Shown: positions 1 to 6,295 of the stretch, piece by piece
How the letters are laid out: every line of letters starts with the position of its first letter
Position numbering within the stretch: the first letter of the stretch is position 1
Origin: GCA-2730975 sp937893275
GTDB lineage: Bacteria > Verrucomicrobiota > Verrucomicrobiia > Opitutales > Seribacteraceae
Assembly (NCBI GenBank): GCA_963968595.1
Contig: CAXAHJ010000086.1
Location: forward strand, 1 to 16,916
Reading direction: 5' to 3'
DNA: 16,916 nt
Notes under the pieces: model-generated
What the model saw: only the letters and a program-made list of their open reading frames with translations
What the model was told of the DNA's origin: nothing
Database searches by the model: none
Made by a program: the position numbers and the translations under genes

Positions 1-1370
1 TGACGCACGAGGCCGCGACGGCTTATACCGACGGGGGAGCGACCTGGACTGACACCTTGGACGGGAACGGGACCTTGGACACGAACATCACGGTGAACCC
101 GCTTCTTCCCGGAGTTTACTCTTTGGCCTTCGGTGTTGCCGACGTCGCGGGGAATATGGCTGACCAAGTTGCCCGTACGGTGACCGTGCAGGACACGACG
201 AAGCCGGTGATCAGCTTGGAAGGCAACGCCACAATTCGCCATCGGGTGTGGCGTCCCTACATCGACCCGGGAGCCCGGGCGAGCGATACCTTGGACGGTG
301 ACCTGACGAACAAGATATCGACGATCAACCCGGTGGAGGCATCCGTTCCCGGAACTTACGAGGTGAGCTACTCGGTGAGCGATGCCGCGGGCAACGCGGC
401 AACGGTCGTGACTCGGTCGGTGGTCGTATTCAACGAAGCCCCCTCGGGCCTCCTTCTCTCGAACGCGTCGATAGAAGAAAACCTTCCGTCCGGCGCCCTC
501 GTCGGAACTTTTTCCACGGAAGACCCCGACGATGCGGACGGTTCCAAGAGCTACGTCTACGCCAAGGTGTCCGGTCATGGGCTGACCGTGAGCTCGGCGG
601 GCGTCTTGCGAACGAGCGAGGCCTTCGACTTCGAGAGCTCGTTCTCCCACGAGATCATCGTGAGAACCACGGACGAGTTCGGTGCATCCCTTGAAAAGAC
701 TTTCACCATCTCGGTCGTAGATGCCTTTGTTCCCGGAGTGGATACCTTGCCTGCCACTAACATTACGGAGAATTCTTCAGTCCTGAATGGCTCCATTGCG
801 GATGCGGGCGACTCGCAGGGCGTGAGCGAGCGAGGGTTCGTTTTTGGGCGAGCTCCTAATCCCGAGTTATCCGGAGGCACAGTGCTGGTGGCTGGTTCCG
901 GCCCCGGTGCCTTTTCAGTCTCCGCTACCGGTTTTTTGCCCGGCCGCATTTACTTCTTCAAGTCTTTTGCCCGTAATGCCGAAGGGGTTTCTTACGGGTC
1001 GCAGGAACGGTTGGAAACCGTGCCGGACCGCTCGCCCGCCCTTTGGTCCGCCGCTGCCTTGGTTTCCGGAAACTGGCGAGCATCCTCTTGGTTCGGAAAC
1101 TTTTACCTCACCGGCACTCCATGGTTGTATCATGATGAGTTGGGATGGGCCTACCTGAGCGGAACGGATTCCGATAACCTATGGCTATGGATTGAATCAC
1201 TGGGATGGCTTTGGACCGCTGAAGACACCTTCCCCTACGTGTACCGCGATTCCGATTCCGGATGGTACCATTGGAACGGGACGATTAATGGTCGCTTGTT
1301 CTTTTATCGTTACTCGGATGCCGAGTGGATTGACTTTCCACTGGGCGGAAATGCGGAGGATTACGAATGA
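1..1370 (+). CDS. Multidomain extracellular protein (Ig-like/DUF5011, cadherin, FN3-like, Trp-rich C-terminus), 5' partial
   Basis: The frame is open to the left edge (first whole codon at base 3), so the true start and any signal peptide lie outside; about 455 codons are visible. In order I read a DUF5011/HYR-type Ig-like repeat (bases 3-195, with the hallmark DTLDGNGTL), a second one (195-432, DPGARASDTLDGDLT then YSVSDAAGN), a cadherin-like domain (about 430-722, with FDFE and RTTDEFG), and an FN3-like segment (about 726-1030, ending YFFKSFARNAEGVSYG). The C-terminus is rich in Trp and Tyr (1030-1367). Such proteins are secreted or displayed on the surface and often bind glycans or other cells; that role is inferred from domain type only. 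The stop overlaps the next gene by four bases (ATGA), so the two are translationally coupled. It is most likely a large adhesin or a non-catalytic part of a surface enzyme. Confidence 0.85.
   Translation, partial: THEAATAYTDGGATWTDTLDGNGTLDTNITVNPLLPGVYSLAFGVADVAGNMADQVARTVTVQDTTKPVISLEGNATIRHRVWRPYIDPGARASDTLDGDLTNKISTINPVEASVPGTYEVSYSVSDAAGNAATVVTRSVVVFNEAPSGLLLSNASIEENLPSGALVGTFSTEDPDDADGSKSYVYAKVSGHGLTVSSAGVLRTSEAFDFESSFSHEIIVRTTDEFGASLEKTFTISVVDAFVPGVDTLPATNITENSSVLNGSIADAGDSQGVSERGFVFGRAPNPELSGGTVLVAGSGPGAFSVSATGFLPGRIYFFKSFARNAEGVSYGSQERLETVPDRSPALWSAAALVSGNWRASSWFGNFYLTGTPWLYHDELGWAYLSGTDSDNLWLWIESLGWLWTAEDTFPYVYRDSDSGWYHWNGTINGRLFFYRYSDAEWIDFPLGGNAEDYE
1122..1328 (+). repeat. Four W/Y-x-[YW]-x5-6-[GE]-W protein repeats in the C-terminal module
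   Basis: Four short coding repeats sit in the C-terminal module of the first gene: WLYHDELGW (1122-1148), WLWIESLGW (1182-1208), YVYRDSDSGW (1236-1265) and FFYRYSDAEW (1299-1328). Start-to-start spacings are 60, 54 and 63 bases, or about 18-21 residues. The consensus is aromatic, then aliphatic or Phe, then aromatic, 5-6 residues, Gly or Glu, and Trp. This resembles, in general form only, the GW-containing repeats of choline- and cell-wall-binding proteins. I do not recognise a named family; similar Trp-rich tails occur on large secreted proteins of Puniceicoccaceae as far as I recall. Confidence 0.6.
1355..1370 (+). promoter_or_regulatory. Shine-Dalgarno site and ATGA start/stop overlap
   Basis: GGAGG at 1355-1359 lies seven bases before ATG 1367. 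That ATG overlaps the TGA (1368-1370) of the upstream gene. This is one of only two clear SD sequences in the window and fixes the start of the FecR-like protein. The arrangement implies one mRNA and coupled translation. Confidence 0.75.
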
Positions 1371-3808
1371 ACACTTTTTGCCACAGATTCAATAATTCGC
1401 GGTTGTTTTTTGGGGTTGTTCTTGTTGCCCTATTCGCTTGCATGGTTTCTTCCTTCGCCCAAGAGGAAAGACCTGCCCCGGAAGGTTCTGTCAAGGGAGT
1501 CATCATTGTTGCCGCAAAGGAGGGGGCGGTAAAGTTCTCCGTGGACGGGAAGGTCTTGCCGGCAGAGGCGACCAAGACCAATGCTGCTTTGAGCGAAGGC
1601 GTGCTGATCGAGACCGAAGCGGACGGAAAGGTTACTTTGCTTTTTTCCAACGGTACGGTGTCCACGGTCGGTTTCTCGACCAAGATCCTCCTTAAGGAAT
1701 TTCGACAGGAAAAATTCGATGGGGCCGATCGTTCGATGGGCGAGTTGAAGGGCGAGCCTAGCCTTTCCAACGTAAAGCTTTCCTTGGATTTCGGATCCCT
1801 TGTTGTTGGCACGAAAAAGCTAAAGAAGGAATCGACTTTTGATATCGAATCCTCGGTTGGTACTGCCGGGATTCGCGGTACCGAATTCCAAGTAGCCCAG
1901 CTGGCTGGAGGAGGCTTTTCCCTGGACGTTGCGGAATCCACTGTGGCGTTCATTCCCAAAGGCGCGGCAGAAGCCCTGCCGATAAGCACCGGAAACGGTC
2001 TCGACGTTACTGCAGGGGCGGCACCCGTTTCGCGCCCGATTAATCCGGCGGTGGCTCAAGCAATAACGCAAACTAATGCGGGGGCGTTCGCGCTCACCGC
2101 AGGCATTTCCTTGAACGAAGTCTCCGCAAAGATGGTCGAGGTCGCTTCGGGTCAAGAAGCTGACGATTCCGATCAAGATGCCGATGAGTCCAACGAGGAG
2201 GCGAATGCAGCTCCCATAGAAGGTTCCCCTGTGGACAACTCTCTAGTGCTGGATAACAACCCTCGCTTGAGGGATGGACGGAAGCAAGGTCAGCTAGACG
2301 ACAGAACTAAATTGGTTCTCGCCCTCCGATTGTCGCAGGAACTTTCCCAGCGCTTCTACTCGTACCCGCGTGAAATTCAAGATGCTCTCGTGCAGGAGAC
2401 GCCCCCTGTCGCACAACGCATACTCGGGATATACCCTCCAGTTTCCGAAGCTTTCCGTTACTACGGCTATGGCAAGCCCACCCGCGAACGAGCTCTTGGC
2501 TCATTGAGTGACGAGTTGATCGCGGTATCCTTGGGCACTGCCTTCTCCGAAAGTCAGTTCGTTGATTTGCTCGGTTACGAGGATGCGGTTCGAGCCAAGG
2601 TCTTAGATGAGCCTCCGGTCACTGCCCGTCGGTTGATGGACGTTCATGCTCTGGACGGAGACATCACTGTATTTTACGCCTACGATGCCCACCTGCGAGG
2701 TCGCATCCTGCAACTGGAGCAGGATCAGGCAGTGTCCGCTCTTTTGCGGAAAAAGTACGATGGGGAAACCATAGCTGTTTTGCTTTCCGACGATAACCTG
2801 CTCCGGTTAGGTAGCGCCAGCGATGCTGTCGTCAGCGCTCTGGGGGATGCTCCTGATGCCGACACCCTTGCTCGCTATGCGGTTTTTGTTGCCGACAGTC
2901 AGTCAAATGGCAACGGATTCATTTTGGAGGGCTTGCTCGAGATGGGGGAGGGGGAGCTGACCCCCGAGTTGTTGGACACGGGGGAAGAGGCCAATCGATT
3001 ATTGACGGACTTGGCCATTTCGGGCGGGATCACCTCCGCGCATGCCACTTCCGCTTCCAGCGTGACATCGAATCCCTTTTATGCAGAGCCTGCAGCGGTC
3101 TGGAAGCAGTTGGCAGCGAGCCATTTTCCCGAAGCCTTGCCAGTGGCCATAGCGGGGCGAAAGCTAAGCTTGGGTTCAGGCGATTATTCGTACGGAGCTT
3201 TGCTTAATAACGATGCCGACACCTTGCTCGTAACTGCCTCCTCATCGTTGGACGTTACTGGTTCGATTGCTTTTTCGGGACCTGCCGGTCGCTCAACCCG
3301 GGTCGTTCTTTCTAGTGGCGGTTCAGTCACCGCTACCGTCGGAACTACGCTTGAAGTCGCCTTGGCCGACCTAGCGATTGCTTCCCAGAACGACCTTGCC
3401 TTGCGCCAAGTCGCCCTCTCCGCCGGCAGCAAAGTGTACCTGAGCAGCCTTCGGGACATGCTCCTCGAGAACGTCGACGTCCAGGCGGCCGACGAGGTTC
3501 GCCTGGATGCTCTGCGCACGCTATCGGTCGACAACCTGCGCTTCTCCGAGGAGCTTCGGGCCATTCACATGCGGGCCACCACGCTCGATTTGAGCAACCT
3601 CGCCTTTCCCGGGCAGACCGCGGTCCGCTTGGAAAGCCTGAAGGGAGGAGTCGACGGCAGGTACCCCACCTTCGGCACCCCCAATCGCGGCTACGGTCGG
3701 GTAAACTTTCTCGAGAATGTCCGCTCCGGAGGTAACCCGCTCTTCGACCGCACTTCCTTCGACCTTCACGGAAAAAACGTTTCCATCGGGAAAATACCCA
3801 GACGCTGA
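1367..3808 (+). CDS. Exported FecR-domain protein with C-terminal beta-helix-like region (813 aa)
   Basis: Residues 13-31 form a hydrophobic signal segment with a likely signal peptidase I site after SFA (31/32). A FecR-like domain follows (about 40-190), ending in the family hallmark VGTAGIRGTEFQV (from residue 164). Next come an acidic linker (about 261-285, many Asp/Glu), a mostly helical middle of roughly 300 residues that I do not recognise, and from about residue 610 a run of Ser/Thr/Val/Leu-rich short strands (LDVTGSIAFSG, LRTLSVDNLRFS and similar) typical of a right-handed beta-helix or filamentous-haemagglutinin-like stack. Classical FecR is a single-pass anti-sigma regulator partnered with FecI; here the FecR domain is outside the cytoplasm, there is no transmembrane helix after the signal peptide and no sigma factor nearby. 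I infer a structural or secretion-linked periplasmic or surface protein working with its upstream neighbour. Domain calls are firm for FecR, moderate for the beta-helix. Confidence 0.85.
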   Translation: MNTFCHRFNNSRLFFGVVLVALFACMVSSFAQEERPAPEGSVKGVIIVAAKEGAVKFSVDGKVLPAEATKTNAALSEGVLIETEADGKVTLLFSNGTVSTVGFSTKILLKEFRQEKFDGADRSMGELKGEPSLSNVKLSLDFGSLVVGTKKLKKESTFDIESSVGTAGIRGTEFQVAQLAGGGFSLDVAESTVAFIPKGAAEALPISTGNGLDVTAGAAPVSRPINPAVAQAITQTNAGAFALTAGISLNEVSAKMVEVASGQEADDSDQDADESNEEANAAPIEGSPVDNSLVLDNNPRLRDGRKQGQLDDRTKLVLALRLSQELSQRFYSYPREIQDALVQETPPVAQRILGIYPPVSEAFRYYGYGKPTRERALGSLSDELIAVSLGTAFSESQFVDLLGYEDAVRAKVLDEPPVTARRLMDVHALDGDITVFYAYDAHLRGRILQLEQDQAVSALLRKKYDGETIAVLLSDDNLLRLGSASDAVVSALGDAPDADTLARYAVFVADSQSNGNGFILEGLLEMGEGELTPELLDTGEEANRLLTDLAISGGITSAHATSASSVTSNPFYAEPAAVWKQLAASHFPEALPVAIAGRKLSLGSGDYSYGALLNNDADTLLVTASSSLDVTGSIAFSGPAGRSTRVVLSSGGSVTATVGTTLEVALADLAIASQNDLALRQVALSAGSKVYLSSLRDMLLENVDVQAADEVRLDALRTLSVDNLRFSEELRAIHMRATTLDLSNLAFPGQTAVRLESLKGGVDGRYPTFGTPNRGYGRVNFLENVRSGGNPLFDRTSFDLHGKNVSIGKIPRR

Positions 3809-3834
3809 GCATCAAAAGCTCCTCGGAATTGTTG

Positions 3835-3881
3835 TACCTTTGAAAGGGAATAACCGTAGAAGCCCGAAAGACTCAAAGGTG
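3835..3881 (+). promoter_or_regulatory. Long-range hairpin in the leader between the two FecR-like genes
   Basis: ACCTTTGA (3836-3843) is perfectly complementary to TCAAAGGT (3873-3880); T3835 and G3881 can add a wobble pair. The 29-base interior can pair GGG (3846-3848) with CCC (3863-3865), which would give a branched leader RNA. It lies 22 bases before the GTG start of the next gene and is followed by TTTTTT (3893-3898). It could be a 5'-leader element, or part of an attenuator or terminator ending the preceding transcript. I do not recognise a named riboswitch. Confidence 0.4.
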
Positions 3882-3902
3882 AGGGATTAGAGTTTTTTAT
3901 TT

Positions 3903-4724
3903 GTGAAGCACCGTAAGCCAAACCGTTTCACTGTCTTTGTCTTGTTCATTCTTCTCTCAGGCGTTGTATTTGTCACGTCTTGGGCGAATCCAAACGTTCG
4001 CAAATCGCGAGTCTTGCCCCAAAAAAAGGTTCATGACCAATCATATCGATTGATCTCGTCGGAAGGAGAGGTGCTTCTTCGCGAAGGCAACGGTAGCCTC
4101 GAGAAGCTCAAAAAAGATCAAAAGATTGCGGGAGATGAGTCTGTCTTTCACTGCAGGGAGGAGAGTAAACTTCTCTTGGCGCGAGGCTCCGGAACCTTTC
4201 GTTTTATCGGGAAGAACACTTTTTCATGTGAGGAGTCGGGCATAGTACTTAGACGGGGTTCCATGTTGGCGGATTGGAGGACCCCGCATCGATTAGGGAT
4301 AGAAGGGTTTGACGTAAAACTTTCAGTTTTTGGGAAATCCATACTTTTTGTCCAAGTTACGACCAACGGAGGCTTGAAACTGATTAGCTTGGCGGGAAGG
4401 ACCCTAGTCGAGACTATGTCCTCGCCCGTGAGCAAGGTCGAGCTCCTCCCCGGTGAACTGGTTTTTGCGAAACCTTTGGACAAAGGCTTTTCCGATAAAC
4501 TAAACGTGAACCTGAAGACGCTGGTGGCGACTTCCGCACTCGTCCACGAATTCCCTGATACCAGTGGTTTTCGAAGAGACTTGGCCAAGGCCGTTCTCGA
4601 GCAGGAAGTTCTTATTCGAAAAAGGTATCGGGCAGTGGTGGGAGATGCTCGAACACCGGATACCTTTGATATTCGAGAGCTTGCGCCGTCTGTTGAAGCC
4701 AACGCCACGAAGCAACCGGACTGA
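3903..4724 (+). CDS. Small exported FecR-like protein (273 aa)
   Basis: The GTG at 3903 is the only usable start, because an in-frame TAG lies at 3888-3890 and no other start codon falls between; no good Shine-Dalgarno is visible. Residues 9-28 form a signal peptide (VFVLFILLSGVVFVTSWA). Residues about 43-170 look like a FecR-type beta domain (SSEGEVLLREGNG, then KLLLARGSGTFRFIGKNTF and GIVLRRGSMLADW), resembling the N-terminal part of the preceding protein but without the strong RGTEF hallmark. The remaining 100 residues are predicted mixed helix with no recognised motif. It has no transmembrane helix after the signal peptide and no FecI partner, so an anti-sigma role is unlikely. It probably belongs with the two genes upstream. 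The FecR assignment is moderate; the exported nature is well supported. Confidence 0.75.
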   Translation: MKHRKPNRFTVFVLFILLSGVVFVTSWANPNVRKSRVLPQKKVHDQSYRLISSEGEVLLREGNGSLEKLKKDQKIAGDESVFHCREESKLLLARGSGTFRFIGKNTFSCEESGIVLRRGSMLADWRTPHRLGIEGFDVKLSVFGKSILFVQVTTNGGLKLISLAGRTLVETMSSPVSKVELLPGELVFAKPLDKGFSDKLNVNLKTLVATSALVHEFPDTSGFRRDLAKAVLEQEVLIRKRYRAVVGDARTPDTFDIRELAPSVEANATKQPD

Positions 4725-4739
4725 AACGGTTTTCAAGTC
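4719..4739. terminator. Possible bidirectional hairpin between convergent genes
   Basis: GACTGAAA (4719-4726) can pair with TTTC-A-AGTC (4731-4739, one bulged A) around a CGGT loop. The hairpin covers the TGA stop of the FecR-like gene and sits directly against the TAA (complement of 4740-4742) of the convergent gene. The A-run on one arm and T-run on the other suit both directions, but no long U-tract follows, so the call is tentative. Confidence 0.35.
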
Positions 4740-6197
4740 TTACATGGGTGCCCGCCAGAGGTTTTTCTTTTTGATTAGTTCGGCGACGCAAGTCGGCACG
4801 ATTTCGGACCATCCATCCTTGCGCTCTCGAACCCTTTCGAAGGCATCTCTTGAGAAAACTCCCATGTTCGTCCGTTCGCAGTCCTGAATTGACTCCAACA
4901 CACCATTCTCCCTGATGTACTTGTATAGGTTTCTGAGGTTTTTTGCCACCAGCAGGTTGTCGATTGTGACCAGTCCGTCTTCGCTCATCTCGACCTCAAC
5001 GTTGTCACCAATGCCAATTTGCTTCCGATAGCGCTCGAAGTTTTCTTTTTCTATCGGGTAGGCGTAAATCCTTATGTTGTCCTTGAAGAGTATTCCGAAT
5101 GCCTCGAGAATTCCTCCTTGTAGAGTCTCGTAATATTTTTCCTTGAATATATCGGCGAGGTTGTTGATTCCCATTACCAAACCTATGGGCTTGCGAATGT
5201 TGTGGCGGAGGAAAGCACTTAGTTTGTAGTACTCGAAGAAGTTGGAAACAAGCACCTCGTAACCGCAGGAATTGATGCAGTCTATTCGGGCCAGAAAGTC
5301 GGCGTGATTGATGTCGCCTTCCACATCTAGGCTGGAGAGGGTAAGCTCCATGAAGACTTTGACGTCATCCGGGTCGACGTCTTCTCTTGCGACAAAACTT
5401 TCTCTCGCTTTCTCAAGCATGTCTACGTTGACCTTTGTCAGAGGCCTGAAACTACCACGTTCTATAAGGCAAGACTTTTTGTACAGGGTCTCGGCCGGTT
5501 GCTCTACTCGACCCTCTTGGTCGAACATCACGGCTTGAGTAAGCCCCGTTTCCACCAACTTTAAGCTTAGTATTCGATTGTCGACTTTCTCGAATTCCGG
5601 ACCATTGAATTGGATCATGTCCACCTCTATGCGATCATAACCGACGGTGTCGGTAAGGCTCTTTATGAAAGCGTCCGGGTCGTCTCGGTAATGAAAGGCA
5701 CCATATATTAGGCTGGTGCCGAAAATTCCTATGGCTTCCTGTTGCAAGCCATTGTCTCTATCCAGCATGCGGACGTGTAAGATGATGTCGTGAGGTTCGG
5801 AGCCCGGCCGAAGCTGAAATCTCATGCCCATCCAACCGTGGCACTCGTTGTTCTTGCGGTAATTGAGGGCAGCCAAGGTGTTTGCGAATGAAAAGAAAGT
5901 GGCCTCGGTTCCTCTGGACTCGGTTAGGCGTTCCTCGAGCAGACCGTACTCGTGTTCCATCATTTGCACGAGGCGTTCACGGGAAACATAGCGACTAGCC
6001 TTCCCGTATATCGCGTCGCTGAACTGCATGTCGTAGGCCGAAATGCTCTTGGCTACGGTACCGGCGGCTCCTCCCGCCACGAAGAAATGGCGGGCCACTT
6101 CCTGTCCGGCTCCAATTTCGGCAAAGGTTCCGTACTTGGTTGGATCTAGGTTTATTCTCAGGGCCTTGTGCTCGGCGCTCAATTGTTCTTCGCTCAT
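4740..6197 (-). CDS. Conserved protein of unknown function (485 aa), GAGQEVARxFF family
   Basis: I chose ATG 6197 because GGAG (complement of 6204-6207) precedes it by six bases; a TTG five codons further up has no such support. The protein is soluble with no signal peptide. Its N-terminus holds two very characteristic stretches, FAEIGAGQEVARHFF (residues 25-39) and KSISAYDMQFSDAIYG (50-65), which I recall as invariant in a family spread over several phyla. Later parts include MGMRFQLRPGSEPHDIILHV and a run of Asn/Glu-rich segments (VSNFFEYYKLSAFLRHNIRK). Family members are sometimes named TonB-dependent receptor or nicotinate-nucleotide adenylyltransferase in databases (from memory), but there is no beta-barrel signature and no HxGH nucleotidyltransferase motif here, so neither name is supported. 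It is divergent from sppA and convergent with the FecR gene. Function unknown. Confidence 0.85.
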   Translation of the reverse strand: MSEEQLSAEHKALRINLDPTKYGTFAEIGAGQEVARHFFVAGGAAGTVAKSISAYDMQFSDAIYGKASRYVSRERLVQMMEHEYGLLEERLTESRGTEATFFSFANTLAALNYRKNNECHGWMGMRFQLRPGSEPHDIILHVRMLDRDNGLQQEAIGIFGTSLIYGAFHYRDDPDAFIKSLTDTVGYDRIEVDMIQFNGPEFEKVDNRILSLKLVETGLTQAVMFDQEGRVEQPAETLYKKSCLIERGSFRPLTKVNVDMLEKARESFVAREDVDPDDVKVFMELTLSSLDVEGDINHADFLARIDCINSCGYEVLVSNFFEYYKLSAFLRHNIRKPIGLVMGINNLADIFKEKYYETLQGGILEAFGILFKDNIRIYAYPIEKENFERYRKQIGIGDNVEVEMSEDGLVTIDNLLVAKNLRNLYKYIRENGVLESIQDCERTNMGVFSRDAFERVRERKDGWSEIVPTCVAELIKKKNLWRAPM

Positions 6198-6203
6198 AAT
6201 TAA

Positions 6204-6207
6204 CTCC
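6204..6207 (-). promoter_or_regulatory. Shine-Dalgarno GGAG deciding the start of the conserved unknown protein
   Basis: On the minus strand the leader reads GCCGGAGTTAATT then ATG, a six-base spacing. This favours ATG 6197 over the TTG at 6212 and shortens the protein to 485 residues. Confidence 0.65.
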
Positions 6208-6221
6208 GGCAAGTATCGTCT

Positions 6222-6240
6222 CTTTGCGGTAACGGCAAAG
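6222..6240. promoter_or_regulatory. Inverted repeat (operator-like) between divergent genes
   Basis: CTTTGC (6222-6227) and GCAAAG (6235-6240) are a perfect six-base inverted repeat around a seven-base centre, in the 98-base gap between the conserved unknown gene and sppA. Its 19-base size and position suit a dimeric regulator. On the plus strand it is followed by TTTTTC, so it could also stop transcripts entering sppA from the left. No confident -35/-10 pair is visible in the gap. Confidence 0.35.
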
Positions 6241-6295
6241 TTTTTCTTCGACCTTCTCTTCCAAATCAGGTTTCTTGGGTGTTTATCAAAAGTTT

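Noticed and set aside
3184..3815. Minus-strand open frames opposite the end of the large FecR gene
   Set aside because: Arg/Ser-rich, low-complexity translations typical of reading GC-rich coding DNA backwards; used only as a hint of a composition shift.
3903..4724. FecI/FecR-type cell-surface signalling system
   Set aside because: No sigma-70-like gene is present and the FecR-like proteins have signal peptides but no cytoplasmic anti-sigma part.
4740..6212. TonB-dependent receptor or nicotinate-nucleotide adenylyltransferase for the 485-aa protein
   Set aside because: No signal peptide, barrel strands or terminal Phe, and no HxGH motif; such names would come from annotation transfer.
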